41,910 nucleotides of DNA from CAYVLA01 sp964549615 [NCBI: uncultured Thermococci archaeon] (GCA_964549615.1 CAZJVP010000045.1:1-41910); one strand, 5' to 3'. Shown: positions 7,949-16,902, numbered from the stretch's first letter. Made by a program: numbers and translations. The notes: a model not told the origin generated them from the letters alone.

Positions 7949-8443
7949 ATGCGCTTCATCACGGACGTGATGCTAGGTCGACTGTCAAGATGGCTCCGGC
8001 TGCTTGGATTCGACACCACGTCGGGCCTCCGCGAGGACCTTGGACTTCTGCAGAGTGCGGCCTCTGAGGGAAGAACTCTGCTGACAAGGGACCGCGCCTT
8101 GATGGAGCAGGCGAAGAGGATGGGCATAGATTGCCTCTACATCTCCAGCGCACAGCTTGAAGACCAGATCGTTGAGGTCTTCGAACGCTTGGGCAGGAGC
8201 GCGATCGACCTGGATCCGGCGAAGTCCCGGTGCCCTATGTGCAACGGCGAACTCAACCCAGCGACTCGCGACGAACTGCCCAACCAAGTGCCGGAGAAGG
8301 TGCTCAGATACCATTCCGATTTCTATGTGTGCAGGGGATGCGGCAAGATCTACTGGATGGGCAGGCACTGGGAGAACATCGAGAAAAAGATTAATGATGC
8401 AAACGCACTGCTGTCCAAGAGTTCTGATACGCATGGAGCTTAG
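7949..8443 (+). CDS. Mut7-C RNase domain protein
   Basis: The Mut7-C family has a PIN-like nuclease fold followed by a zinc ribbon and is thought to act on RNA. The signature MLGRLSRWLRLLGFDT is present at the N-terminus. LLTRDRALM follows, then a zinc ribbon with cysteine pairs CPMC and CRGCGKIYWMGRHWENI. The product is 164 residues from ATG 7949; a TTG at 7940 would add three residues, and neither start has a clear ribosome-binding site. The gene follows aspS by 12 bp and overlaps the AMMECR1 gene by 11 bp. The cellular RNA target is unknown. Confidence 0.88.
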   Translation: MRFITDVMLGRLSRWLRLLGFDTTSGLREDLGLLQSAASEGRTLLTRDRALMEQAKRMGIDCLYISSAQLEDQIVEVFERLGRSAIDLDPAKSRCPMCNGELNPATRDELPNQVPEKVLRYHSDFYVCRGCGKIYWMGRHWENIEKKINDANALLSKSSDTHGA

Positions 8444-9035
8444 CATTGATGAAGGCCGGTTCGTCGTGGAGACGGCCAGGCGCGCAGTCGAGGAGTACGT
8501 CCTCCACAGGAATCGGCTTGCCGTACCTGAGGGCACGCCGCCCAAGCTCAGGGAGAAGGCCGGGGTTTTCGTCACGCTCAACACGTACCCCGATGGGCTT
8601 CTGAGGGGCTGCATAGGGCATCCCTACCCAGACTCGCCCCTGATCGAGGCGCTGATCGATTCGGCGATCTCCGCGTGTTCACGAGACCCGAGATTTCCAC
8701 CGGTCCGCAAGTCCGAGCTGGACGCGATAACGGTTGAGGTGACCGTCCTGACGCCGCCGGAGACCATCCGGGTGAAGAAACCGTCCGAATACCTGAACCA
8801 AGTGCAGGTTGGAAGGCACGGCCTCATGGTCAAGAAGGGTTGGTACCAGGGACTGCTGCTGCCGCAGGTGGCGACCGAGGAAGGATGGGACGCGGAGGAA
8901 TTCCTGTCACAAACTTGCAGGAAGGCAGGGCTGCCCCTGACAGCCTGGATGGATGAGGACACGCAGGTCATGAGGTTCGAGGGGCTGATCCATGCCGAGG
9001 AGAAGCCGAGGGGCACGATCCGAAGGAAGGGCTGA
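8433..9035 (+). CDS. AMMECR1-domain protein
   Basis: AMMECR1 proteins are conserved from archaea to human, and their biochemical role is still unsettled. The 200-residue protein contains the hallmark GLLRGCIGH followed by PLIEALIDSAISACSRDPRFPPV and ELDAITVEVTVLTPPE. HGLMVKKGWYQGLLLPQVATEEG, also family-typical, lies further on. The frame is open far upstream, but family similarity begins at the ATG 8433, which overlaps the Mut7-C gene by 11 bp. In archaea this gene is often close to RNA-processing or radical-SAM genes; here its neighbours are Mut7-C and fibrillarin, which hints at RNA biology without proving it. Confidence 0.92.
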   Translation: MELSIDEGRFVVETARRAVEEYVLHRNRLAVPEGTPPKLREKAGVFVTLNTYPDGLLRGCIGHPYPDSPLIEALIDSAISACSRDPRFPPVRKSELDAITVEVTVLTPPETIRVKKPSEYLNQVQVGRHGLMVKKGWYQGLLLPQVATEEGWDAEEFLSQTCRKAGLPLTAWMDEDTQVMRFEGLIHAEEKPRGTIRRKG

Positions 9036-9038
9036 GGC

Positions 9039-9719
9039 TTGAGCGGGCTGAAGCCTACCAGGTTTGAGGGAGTGTACTTCCACGTCGAGGATGACGGCGA
9101 ACGCCTAGCAACCCGGAATCTCACTCCCGGCGTGGCCATCCTGGGGGAGAAGCTCGTCAAACATGGGAAGGATGAATTCCGCCTGTGGTCGCCCTACCGA
9201 AGCAAACTCTCGGCCGCGATTCTGAAGGGCTTGGAGCGACTGCCGATCGGCGAGGGTTCGCTTGTGCTGTACTTGGGCGCGGCCTCAGGCACGACGGCCA
9301 GCTATATCTCCGATATAGTGGGAGAACGCGGAGCCGTATTCTGCGTCGAGTTCGCGCCCCGCCCTATGAAGGAGCTGCTAAGGGTGTGTGAGCTCAGGCA
9401 GAACATGGTTCCCCTCCTTGCGGATGCGCGCCGCCCTGAAAGCTACGCCCACCTGGTCACCGAGGTGGACTTCCTTTACCAGGACGTTGCCCAGCCCAAC
9501 CAAGGCGAGATCTTCTGCTCGAATGCCAGGGCATATCTTCGAGAAGGCGGTTCGGGGCTCTTGATGGTGAAGTCAAGAAGCGTGGACGTATCGAGAAAGC
9601 CGGAGGAGGTATTCCGAGAGGAGGTCGACCTTTTGTCACGGCGCGGCCTTCGGGTGGAGCAAACCGTGCTGCTCCAACCCTTCGATAAGGACCACATCGC
9701 GATCGCGGCGGGCCTGTAG
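9039..9719 (+). CDS. flpA: Fibrillarin-like 2'-O-methyltransferase
   Basis: Fibrillarin is the SAM-dependent methyltransferase of box C/D RNPs, methylating rRNA and tRNA at ribose 2'-OH. The 226-residue protein has an N-terminal GVYFHVEDDGERLATRNLTPG and RLWSPYRSKLSAAI. The SAM motif is LVLYLGAASGTTASYISDIVG, followed by CVEFAPRPM, DFLYQDVAQPNQ and the C-terminal PFDKDHIAIAAGL. The start is TTG at 9039, with AAGGAAGG about 10 nt upstream and the AMMECR1 stop 3 bp before it. The usual partner Nop5/Nop56 gene, often adjacent in archaea, is not beside it. Confidence 0.95.
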   Translation: MSGLKPTRFEGVYFHVEDDGERLATRNLTPGVAILGEKLVKHGKDEFRLWSPYRSKLSAAILKGLERLPIGEGSLVLYLGAASGTTASYISDIVGERGAVFCVEFAPRPMKELLRVCELRQNMVPLLADARRPESYAHLVTEVDFLYQDVAQPNQGEIFCSNARAYLREGGSGLLMVKSRSVDVSRKPEEVFREEVDLLSRRGLRVEQTVLLQPFDKDHIAIAAGL

Positions 9720-9743
9720 CCATGGAATGACGCGTGGGATTCC

Positions 9744-11102
9744 TTGGTTTCGCTTAGGGACCTGAAGATGTCCGTAAGGAAGGGAAAAGCCTATCCGACC
9801 TTTTGCGACACGTCCACCCAGGTCGATCTCCTGAGGGCAAAGCAATACCTCGAAAGCAAACTGGGCAGGAGGGTTGCCGAGTTCGACGAGGATTCCCTGA
9901 GACGATGCTTCTCCGACCCGAAAGTTGCGCAGGCTGGTATCTCCACGCTGTACAGGTTCTACTCCTTCAGGAGCCGAACGCTGAACGAACTCCTCGGGGA
10001 TCAGGAGGCCGAACGCCTGGCGCGGGCCGGCATCACCAGCCCAATGGAACTTCGGTTCAAGTTTTTCGAGTTCCTATCATGCAGGCACTCGGGCTTCATG
10101 AGTTCGGAGTCCCGCGAGATGGTGCTTTGCGAGTTCGCGGAGGAGATCGGCCTTGGTGTGGACAAGCTGCAAGAAGCGCTCTGGCTGGACGAGGAGGACA
10201 GCAGGGTCCTGAGCAAGACGGTCGACGTGCCGACGGAGAGCCTTGGCGGGGTCCTGAACACGGAGATCCTCTCAGCGATGCTTTGCAGCTCCTACCTCAT
10301 GCGCCTAGGTCCGGTGAAGGAGGGTTCGTCGCTCAAGTTCATCTTCAGGAATCTCAAGTTCTATGGCCTGCTCTACAGCGTGGTGCGGACCGATGACGGC
10401 TTTACGTTCCAAGTCGACGGTCCGCTGGACATCGTCGGGAGGCCCCACAGGCTTGGCTACCGGATGGCCATCCTGCTGTACCGTTTGCGCCAACTCTCCC
10501 TCAGGAGGGAGTTTGATTGCGGCGTCTGCATCGAGTTCAGAAAAGGGAAGAGGAAGGTCGCGTTCGAGGGGACGATTTCTCGGATGCCCGATCTGGCTTG
10601 GCCGAACGTGGGAGATCTCAAGCTGGACCTTTTCGACAGCAAGGTCGAGGCCAAGGTGTACAGCACCTTCAGGGCTATGGACCTCGGCGGCTGGAGAATC
10701 GAGAGAGAACCACTGCCCTTCATTGCGGGGAGCACGGTGTTTATACCGGACTTCTCGATTGAACGGGAGGGGAACCGCGTATTCGTCGAGGTTGTGGGCT
10801 TCTGGATGCCTGAGTACAGGAAACGCAAGAAGGCAAAGCTCGAGGATGTCAGGAAGGCCGGGCTGGACAACATGATCCTTCTCGTCGACGAGAAGGTGGA
10901 GCAGGAATTCAGAGCCATCACGGACTTCCCGATCTTCGCCTATGAAAGGAAGGGTTCGTCGTACCGAATACCGTACTCCGCCATCCTTGAGCACCTGGAG
11001 GCAAGATTCCCCAGGAAGGAGCCAAGGCGGCCGGATAGCCCGACGCCGGCTCGGCCCACCTACGTCAGGCGAGGGGACGGGAAGTACAGGATCTTCTGGT
11101 AA
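9744..11102 (+). CDS. Bax1-type nuclease (DUF790)
   Basis: DUF790 proteins include Bax1, the structure-specific nuclease that works with archaeal XPB helicase in nucleotide excision repair. The 452-residue protein has the typical start region (DLKMSVRKGKAYPTF), a long helical part, and the domain near residue 150-250. A PD-(D/E)xK-like core near residues 333-360 reads FIPDFSIE, VFVEVVGFW and EYRKRKKAKLE, with Asp, Glu and Lys suitably spaced. The start is TTG at 9744; the first ATG is at 9768 and would remove eight residues. The gene is the last of the plus-strand run and is convergent with the DUF47 gene. The xpb gene, commonly adjacent, is absent from the window. Confidence 0.85.
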   Translation: MVSLRDLKMSVRKGKAYPTFCDTSTQVDLLRAKQYLESKLGRRVAEFDEDSLRRCFSDPKVAQAGISTLYRFYSFRSRTLNELLGDQEAERLARAGITSPMELRFKFFEFLSCRHSGFMSSESREMVLCEFAEEIGLGVDKLQEALWLDEEDSRVLSKTVDVPTESLGGVLNTEILSAMLCSSYLMRLGPVKEGSSLKFIFRNLKFYGLLYSVVRTDDGFTFQVDGPLDIVGRPHRLGYRMAILLYRLRQLSLRREFDCGVCIEFRKGKRKVAFEGTISRMPDLAWPNVGDLKLDLFDSKVEAKVYSTFRAMDLGGWRIEREPLPFIAGSTVFIPDFSIEREGNRVFVEVVGFWMPEYRKRKKAKLEDVRKAGLDNMILLVDEKVEQEFRAITDFPIFAYERKGSSYRIPYSAILEHLEARFPRKEPRRPDSPTPARPTYVRRGDGKYRIFW

Positions 11103-11133
11103 GAAGGGATGCGTGCCGGCAACGGCGAGCTGC

Positions 11134-11811
11134 TTAGATGTAGGAGATGGCGAGAACCCTTATCTGGTCCGCCGTGTCCTCCGCGGAGTCCGCCACCTCC
11201 TCGAGTGCCTCGATGAGCCTATTGATGGACAAAAAGTTGGGCATGCTCGTTTCCAACTTGTTTCCAGCCAGCGTTATCATTTCAATGAGCTTCCTCCTGT
11301 CCCTGTCAACCCTGTCCTCGAACTCCGCGACCTTGTTCCCGTACTCGACCGCAAGATCTAGGTTGTAGGTGAGCTCCCTGATGGCCTTGGAAAGCTCCCT
11401 CACCGTGAGATAGGAGTTCGCGGCCATGCTCTTGAGGATGCCCTTCGCCTCCCCATCCAGACAGCCCACGTCGGCGATGACCGTCTCGAAGGCGCATTCC
11501 TCGGCATATCTGCCGATCTGCTCCAAATAGAAGAGTATCCTTAGGAGGTCCTCCCTGAACTTCGGCCTGAGATCGCCCACGGCGAAGGTCTTCATCATCT
11601 CCCGCGCTATGACGTCGGCCTTCCTCTCGCTCGAGAAGACTTCCTGCGAGGTTTTCTGGATCTCCTCCTTCTTCCCGTCGCAGAGGGCCTCCACGTTTTT
11701 CTTCACGCCTTCGACGCATTGGCATATGTGTTCGATGTGTTGGGAGAATCTCTCGACCGCCTCCTGGCCCTTCTTGACCCTCAGCAACGGGTAGAATCTC
11801 TCCGTTCCCAT
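11134..11811 (-). CDS. DUF47 / PhoU-like protein
   Basis: DUF47 proteins are all-helical PhoU relatives that usually regulate or accompany phosphate transporters of the Pit type. The sequence is rich in amphipathic helices. It ends with the typical RLIEALEEVADSAEDTADQIRVLAISY, and metal-binding E/D-x3-D patterns occur in both halves (for example EEVADSAED). ATG 11811 gives 225 residues and has GGGTG upstream; an in-frame GTG at 11820 would add three. A TATA box (rev-comp of CATATAAATT) lies about 42 bp upstream. No Pit transporter gene is in the window, so the partner is elsewhere. Confidence 0.85.
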   Translation of the reverse strand: MGTERFYPLLRVKKGQEAVERFSQHIEHICQCVEGVKKNVEALCDGKKEEIQKTSQEVFSSERKADVIAREMMKTFAVGDLRPKFREDLLRILFYLEQIGRYAEECAFETVIADVGCLDGEAKGILKSMAANSYLTVRELSKAIRELTYNLDLAVEYGNKVAEFEDRVDRDRRKLIEMITLAGNKLETSMPNFLSINRLIEALEEVADSAEDTADQIRVLAISYI

Positions 11812-11848
11812 TCCGTGCACCCGATGAAATCCGGTCTATTGGATTTCC

Positions 11849-11857
11849 ATATAAATT
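11849..11857 (-). promoter_or_regulatory. TATA box of the DUF47 gene
   Basis: On the minus strand the sequence reads AATTTATAT, with an AAATTT-rich upstream side. It is centred about 42 bp before the ATG 11811, placing the transcription start roughly 15-18 nt upstream of that codon. Confidence 0.55.
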
Positions 11858-11932
11858 TGAGGTGGCGGCGACGCCAACGTCCAGAAGAGCGTCCGCGGGC
11901 AGGAAGCGTGCCAGCGAGCGATCCGTGGAGGC

Positions 11933-12424
11933 CTAAAGTGGCCTCGTCACCCTCCAAGTCGTCGCCTGGCTTCCCAAGAGATTGCCCTGAGCATCGTAGA
12001 CATCCACCGTGATCGGGAAGCTGTACTCGTTCTTGCCCCCGAACTGGTGTTCGTACACCACCGGTGTGTATGAAAACACGTACTCGGCTGTGTCACGCGC
12101 CGACAGATCCGCCGTGAAACTGTATACCCAGATGATCCGTCCAGGCTCCGTCTCCACCGTTTTGTTAAGCGGCTTCCCCATCACGTTGCCGACGAAGTAG
12201 ATGTTCTCGGGAACCTTGATCGAAACTCGCATGCCCTTCACGTCCTCGTTCATCTCGTTGTTGATCTGCACCGTCAACCCCTTTGGTGATGTGACATTAG
12301 GGTTCAGCTCATCGCTGCCTCTGATGTCCACCGTGACCTTGTCTGCGGGGAAAATACAACCTGCGATAATCAGGACTGCGGCAGAAGCGAGGAGAGCCAC
12401 CGCGAGGCGAACATTTCCGGCCAC
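11933..12424 (-). CDS. Small predicted lipoprotein, function unknown
   Basis: This protein has a short basic N-terminus and a hydrophobic stretch ending in VLIIAGC, a lipobox with Cys at about residue 22. It is therefore probably anchored on the outside of the membrane. The remaining 140 residues are beta-rich, with VDIRGSDELNPNVTSPKGL near the start and two Asn-x-Thr/Ser sequons, suggestive of an immunoglobulin-like extracellular domain. No family was recognised. The GTG 12424 has GGAGG eight nt upstream; an upstream TTG at 12439 would be leaderless relative to the TATA box at 12463-12471, but the Shine-Dalgarno sequence favours the GTG. It sits between the DUF47 and lonB genes without an obvious link to either. 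Confidence 0.7.
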   Translation of the reverse strand: MAGNVRLAVALLASAAVLIIAGCIFPADKVTVDIRGSDELNPNVTSPKGLTVQINNEMNEDVKGMRVSIKVPENIYFVGNVMGKPLNKTVETEPGRIIWVYSFTADLSARDTAEYVFSYTPVVYEHQFGGKNEYSFPITVDVYDAQGNLLGSQATTWRVTRPL

Positions 12425-12462
12425 GCCACTAACCTCCAACGCGCCCGCTAGCCCCGATGCGC

Positions 12463-12471
12463 ATTATAAAT
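12463..12471 (-). promoter_or_regulatory. TATA box of the lipoprotein gene
   Basis: The minus strand reads CATTTATAATG around these positions. The centre is about 43 bp before the GTG 12424, which leaves a leader of about 15 nt containing the GGAGG ribosome-binding site. Confidence 0.55.
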
Positions 12472-12505
12472 GTCTCGTAAAACCGGGACCGGCGGTGCGC
12501 CGTCC

Positions 12506-14455
12506 TCACCTCGCGGAGGGGGCCCGGGGGACCTCGATCGAGAATTCGGGTATGTACTCCTTTATCTTCCGAATCAGGCCCATCTTCTTCTCGCCAGTCA
12601 AGGCGTGAGCCAGAACCTCGTCGATGGTCCGAACAGGAACTATCTCTATCTTCTTCATCTTCGACTTCTCGAGCGTCACGTCACCCATGTTCGCAGCCGG
12701 GATGATCGCCTTCTTGATGCCAGCCTCTATGGCGGCCTCGATCTTCGGCCCGACGCCCCCCACGGGCATGACCTCGCCCCTGACCGACAGGGAGCCCGTC
12801 ATCGCCACCGTCTGATCAACCGGTATGCCTTCGATCGCGGATATGACCGCGGTCGCGACCGATATCGATGCGCTGTCCCCCTCGACGCCGGAGTATGCCT
12901 GAAGGAACTGGATGTGAAGATCGTACTTGCTGAGGTCGACGTTCGCGTACTTCTTGACGATGGCGCTGACGTTCTGGACCGCTTCATTTGCAATCTTGCC
13001 CAGCTTGCCGGTAGCTATGATGCTTCCTCCCTGCTTGCTCAAGGATGGGGTTGCCTCCGCTGCTATGGCGGTTATGATTCCGCTGTTACCGATCACCCCT
13101 AGGCCATTGACCTGACCGACCTTGGCACCCGTCGTCTTGACCACTTCATACTCCTTCTTGCTCTCAATGTACCTGTCGGCTATCTGCTCTTCAAGGGTCC
13201 TTGAGAGCTTCCTGGCCATGACCACGTGCCTTGCGTCAGTCTCCTTGGCACCTGATTTGAGCGCAATGTCGCCCGCAGCTCGAATTAGCCCACCTAGGTC
13301 CCTAAGCATGAGGGTGTAGTGGCCCTTCCTACTGGACCGGCGCTTGGCCTCCAGCAGTATCTCGTTGATGGCCCTGCGGTTGAAGTGCGGGATCCTCTTG
13401 TCGTTCGCAACTTCTTGCGCGATGAACCTTATCAGCTTCCTGGTGTTCTCCCTGGTGATCTTCATCGAATCCTTGACGTAAACCTCGTATCCGTAGCCCC
13501 TGATTCTCGACCTCAGGGCAGGGTGCATATGCCTTATCGTCTCGACGTTCCCCGCCGCGACGAGCACGTAGTCGCAGGGAACGGGCTCCGTCCTCACCAT
13601 GGCCCCGCTGCTCAACTCGCTCTGCCCCGTGATCGGGAACTTCTTCTCCTGCATCGACGTTAGAAGCTCCTGCTGGCTCTTTGGCGACAGGGTTCCAATC
13701 TCGTCCACGAAGAGAACGCCCTTGTGGGCCTTGTGGATCATCCCGCACTCGACCCTTTCGTGTGGCGGCGTTCCCAGCCCACCGCTCTGAAATGGGTCGT
13801 GCCGAACGTCGCCCAACAGGGCTCCTGCATGGGCGCCGGTCGCATCCACGAAGGGCGCGCACTTCCTTCCCTCGTTGTCAACCAATAGCTTGGGAACCAG
13901 CGCCTCCCTGCGTCTGATGCTCTGCGCAAGGATGAGCAGCAGCACCGCAGCAATGATTCCGGGAAGGAAGGATTGCTGGGCAATCGCCACCGCGATCACG
14001 ATCACGATCACGATGAAGACTATCATGTTCTTGAGTTCTTGGTCTTTCTTCGCCTTCTCCTTGTAGCTGTTCACCAGCCTCTTGCCCTCGCCGGCCGGAA
14101 ACACCCTCACGCGCGGGTTGTTCTCGTCGTCAGGGTTGGGAAAGACCACGACGTCCTCCAGTTCCTCGCTCGGCAGGAGCTCGGCCATCGCGCGCCCCAA
14201 CATCGACTTTCCCGTTCCCGGATCACCTATGAGGAGGACGTTCCTCTTCTGTTTTGCAGCGGTCTTGATGACCTCAACCGCCTCGTCCTGGCCGATTACC
14301 TGGTCGATTATCTTTTCAGGGATCTGGATCTCGGCGGTCGACTCGACCTGAAGGTAGTCTCGCTCCTGACTGCACCGCCCCTTGGACTCATCCGCAGACT
14401 TTGCATCCTTCCCCTTGTTTCCTGCAACGTCGCGGACCCTTGGCATGAGTCTCAC
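12506..14455 (-). CDS. lonB: Archaeal membrane-anchored Lon protease (LonB)
   Basis: LonB is the ATP-dependent, membrane-bound Lon protease of archaea. Within 649 residues there is a Walker A motif GDPGTGKS (77-84). Two hydrophobic segments inside the AAA+ module (about 143-159 and 164-179) anchor the protein and are the hallmark of LonB. The Walker B motif is VLFVDEIG. The C-terminal protease domain has the Ser-Lys dyad: Ser528 in GVEGDSAS and Lys571 in GGVGPKIEAA. The GTG start at 14455 has GAGG seven nt upstream; an ATG nine bp further on is an alternative. It is divergent from the AK6 gene, with a palindromic TATA box between. Role: turnover of misfolded and regulatory proteins at the membrane. 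Confidence 0.96.
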   Translation of the reverse strand: MRLMPRVRDVAGNKGKDAKSADESKGRCSQERDYLQVESTAEIQIPEKIIDQVIGQDEAVEVIKTAAKQKRNVLLIGDPGTGKSMLGRAMAELLPSEELEDVVVFPNPDDENNPRVRVFPAGEGKRLVNSYKEKAKKDQELKNMIVFIVIVIVIAVAIAQQSFLPGIIAAVLLLILAQSIRRREALVPKLLVDNEGRKCAPFVDATGAHAGALLGDVRHDPFQSGGLGTPPHERVECGMIHKAHKGVLFVDEIGTLSPKSQQELLTSMQEKKFPITGQSELSSGAMVRTEPVPCDYVLVAAGNVETIRHMHPALRSRIRGYGYEVYVKDSMKITRENTRKLIRFIAQEVANDKRIPHFNRRAINEILLEAKRRSSRKGHYTLMLRDLGGLIRAAGDIALKSGAKETDARHVVMARKLSRTLEEQIADRYIESKKEYEVVKTTGAKVGQVNGLGVIGNSGIITAIAAEATPSLSKQGGSIIATGKLGKIANEAVQNVSAIVKKYANVDLSKYDLHIQFLQAYSGVEGDSASISVATAVISAIEGIPVDQTVAMTGSLSVRGEVMPVGGVGPKIEAAIEAGIKKAIIPAANMGDVTLEKSKMKKIEIVPVRTIDEVLAHALTGEKKMGLIRKIKEYIPEFSIEVPRAPSAR

Positions 14456-14521
14456 CCGCGATCCTCTTCCAGAAATAGCGCTGCCAAGAAGGCTACGACC
14501 TACAACTTGACCCTGAAAGTC

Positions 14522-14529
14522 TTATATAA
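14522..14529. promoter_or_regulatory. Palindromic TATA box between lonB and the AK6-type gene
   Basis: The same perfect octamer, TTATATAA, as at 2180-2187, again between two divergent genes. It would give a leader of about 12 nt for the plus-strand kinase gene. For lonB it would give about 45 nt, enough for its GAGG ribosome-binding site. Confidence 0.6.
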
Positions 14530-14563
14530 ATGCTTTTTCGAGCTAGGTTCGATACCCTAGAAC

Positions 14564-15139
14564 ATGAAACCTCAAGAAGGCCGACGGGCCAGGCGGATAA
14601 CCTGCCTCACCGGAACCCCGGGCACTGGAAAATCCACGGTCGGAAAGATCCTCATGGCAAAGGGGATTCCGGTGATCGAGATAGAGGCCTTCGCTAGGAG
14701 TCGCGGAGTCTACTCCTACATCGAGGACGGCGAGACGCTCGTCATCGACGAATCCGAGCTCGACAGGGCATTGGAAGCATACCTGAAGGACAGACCGGAG
14801 GGCGTGCTGGTGGGCCATCTCTCCCACCACTACAGAAATGCGGACAACGTGGTCGTCCTGAGGACCGAACCATCTCGGCTGGAACGAAGGTTGAGACGAA
14901 AGGGCTGGCCCCAACAGAAGGTCTCGGAGAACGTGGAGGCCGAAGCGCTCGACATATGCCTGTGCGAGGCGCTGCAGATCCATGGAAAAAAGGTTAGCGA
15001 GATCGACACGACCGACATCCCACCTGCGAAGGTGGCGCAGATGGTTCTTGACGTTCACAGGAAGGGCGAGCGTTATCCTCCGGTAGCACGAGATTGGCTC
15101 CTTGATCACATTTTAAAAGAACTGAAGGGAAAAAGGTAG
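14564..15139 (+). CDS. AK6/Fap7-type adenylate kinase, ribosome maturation
   Basis: Members of this family (human AK6/hCINAP, yeast Fap7) are small NMP kinase-fold ATPases that help final maturation of the small ribosomal subunit. The 191-residue protein has a P-loop GTPGTGKST (17-25), the family motif VGHLSHHY, and LRTEPSRLERRLRRKGWPQQKVSENVEAE, which matches the NMP-binding and lid regions of AK6. The ATG 14564 follows the TATA box at 14522 by 38 bp; no clear Shine-Dalgarno sequence is seen. Rio2, another factor of 30S maturation, is encoded two genes downstream in the same orientation, supporting this role. Confidence 0.9.
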   Translation: MKPQEGRRARRITCLTGTPGTGKSTVGKILMAKGIPVIEIEAFARSRGVYSYIEDGETLVIDESELDRALEAYLKDRPEGVLVGHLSHHYRNADNVVVLRTEPSRLERRLRRKGWPQQKVSENVEAEALDICLCEALQIHGKKVSEIDTTDIPPAKVAQMVLDVHRKGERYPPVARDWLLDHILKELKGKR

Positions 15140-15142
15140 TAA

Positions 15143-16024
15143 GTGATGGGGATGGACATCCGTAGCGCCTTACTCATGGGTTGTATGGTAGGCTTACTGA
15201 TGTTCGTCGGTTACCTCGTCGGAGGGGGCAGCCCGGAGATAGTGCTGCTGTTCTTCCTGATGGCATTGGCGATCAACCTGATCACGTACTGGTACAGCGA
15301 TAAGTTCGTGCTGGCCATGTATCGGGCCAGAGTCCTAGCAGAAGGGGAGAACCTGCCGCTGCAGAACATGGTCTCCCAGCTGGCAGCGCGCGCTGGCATT
15401 CCGAAGCCAAAGGTAGCCGTGATTCCAAGCAATGTGCCTAATGCGTTCGCTACCGGAAGGAGCCCATCGTCGTCCGCCGTCGCAGTGACCACGGGCGCCT
15501 TGGACCTTCTGCCCGAGAAGGAGCTCGAGGGCGTCCTAGCGCACGAGATCTCTCACATAAAGAACCGTGACACCTTGATCATGGTCTTGGCAGCGGCCAT
15601 CGCGGGTGCGATAGGGTACATGGCCTTCTGGGCCAGATGGAACCTCCTCATGGGAGGAAGCCGCCGGAGGGACCAGGGCGGATCGAGCCTTCTGGCGATG
15701 CTGCTCGTCGCGGTGCTCGTACCGTTGGCCGCTTTGATCATCCGTCTTGCGATATCGAGGGGCCGCGAGTACGGCGCGGATCGAGGCGGCGCGAAGATCT
15801 CGGGACGGCCTGGAGAGCTGGCAAATGCTCTGGAGAGGATCGAGGGCTACGTCCGGAACAGGCCGGTGTCCGGCGGAAACCCTGCGACTGCGCACCTCTT
15901 CATAGTGAACCCCTTCAGGGGAGACGTCCTCATCAACCTCTTCTCGACCCATCCCCCTACCAAGGAGAGGGTGAGGAGGCTCAGGGAGCTTGAGGCGAAT
16001 CAGAGCATAGGAAGGATCTACTAG
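15143..16024 (+). CDS. htpX: HtpX-family membrane zinc metalloprotease
   Basis: HtpX is an M48 peptidase in the membrane that degrades misfolded membrane proteins. The product (293 residues from GTG 15143; ATGs at 15146 and 15152 are alternatives) has two N-terminal membrane segments. The zinc motif HEISH lies at about 134-138, two further membrane segments follow, and the third ligand is in SRGREYGADRGGA. The ending FSTHPPTKERVRRLREL is typical. It starts 3 bp after the kinase stop, so it belongs to that operon. With LonB on the other side of the same promoter, it makes a local pair of membrane protein quality-control proteases. Confidence 0.95.
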   Translation: MMGMDIRSALLMGCMVGLLMFVGYLVGGGSPEIVLLFFLMALAINLITYWYSDKFVLAMYRARVLAEGENLPLQNMVSQLAARAGIPKPKVAVIPSNVPNAFATGRSPSSSAVAVTTGALDLLPEKELEGVLAHEISHIKNRDTLIMVLAAAIAGAIGYMAFWARWNLLMGGSRRRDQGGSSLLAMLLVAVLVPLAALIIRLAISRGREYGADRGGAKISGRPGELANALERIEGYVRNRPVSGGNPATAHLFIVNPFRGDVLINLFSTHPPTKERVRRLRELEANQSIGRIY

Positions 16025-16047
16025 TCGGCCCGAGCGAGAGGTGTTGG

Positions 16048-16899
16048 ATGAAGCGAGTCTTCGCCGCCTTCAGGGACCTTGGTCAGGAGGATTTCAGGGC
16101 CCTCGCATCCGTGGAAGCGGGCCTAAGGAGAAGGGAATTCGTTCCGAAGGAAGATCTGCTCAAGTATCTTAGGTCCGACCTCCCCGATCTTGACTACCGA
16201 TTGGCGCGGCTCGACAGGCTCTCGATGATCCAATCGCGCGGAACGCCGTACAAAGGCTACAGATTGCTGCCGAGGGCCTACGACTTCCTGGCCCTGAACG
16301 TCCTGGTGCAGAGGGAGAGGATCGAAAGCATAGGTGACAAGATCGCCGTTGGCAAGGAGTCTGAGATCTACGAGGCGCTTGGAACCGGTGGGCAGAGGTT
16401 TGTGATCAAGTTCCACCGCCTCGGGATGACGTCATTCCACAGGGCAGCAAACGTCAGGGGGTACATCGGCGACAGGCGCCACATCTCTTGGATATACGCC
16501 GCCCGCCTGGCAGCCGAGAGGGAATATGAAGCTCTCACTAGGCTGGCGGGCCAGGTGCCCGTTCCAAAGCCAATCGACCATAACCGCAACGCCGTGCTCA
16601 TGGAGAGGTTCGACGGAGCAGAGCTCGCCCAGTCCGAAGTTGCGCGGCCTCACAAACTCCTCGAGGCCATACTTTCCAGCGCGCGGAGGTCCCGCGAGAT
16701 CGGCATCATCCACGGAGACCTGAGCGAGTACAATGTGTTGGTCAACGAGGACGGCTTCGTCGTAATCGACTGGCCGCAGTGGGTCGATGCATCTCATCCC
16801 CAGGCAGAAGCCCTTTTCCAAAGGGACCTATCAAACATCCTCAAGTTCTTCGAAAAGAAGTATGGAATCAGGGCCCGAGCAACAAAGTGGGGAGCATAG
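16048..16899 (+). CDS. rio2: Rio2-type serine/threonine kinase
   Basis: Rio2 is an atypical kinase/ATPase required for late maturation of the small ribosomal subunit. The 283-residue protein has the N-terminal winged helix (about 1-85). The flexible P-loop is in IAVGKESEIYEA and the catalytic lysine in VIKFHRLG. The loop HGDLSEYN (222-229) and the metal-binding Asp in VVIDWPQ follow. All key residues of an active Rio kinase are visible. The ATG has GAGAGGTG upstream. It lies between htpX and the DUF460 gene, with gaps of 23 and 3 bp, so one transcript is likely. Confidence 0.95.
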   Translation: MKRVFAAFRDLGQEDFRALASVEAGLRRREFVPKEDLLKYLRSDLPDLDYRLARLDRLSMIQSRGTPYKGYRLLPRAYDFLALNVLVQRERIESIGDKIAVGKESEIYEALGTGGQRFVIKFHRLGMTSFHRAANVRGYIGDRRHISWIYAARLAAEREYEALTRLAGQVPVPKPIDHNRNAVLMERFDGAELAQSEVARPHKLLEAILSSARRSREIGIIHGDLSEYNVLVNEDGFVVIDWPQWVDASHPQAEALFQRDLSNILKFFEKKYGIRARATKWGA

Positions 16900-16902
16900 C
16901 TG

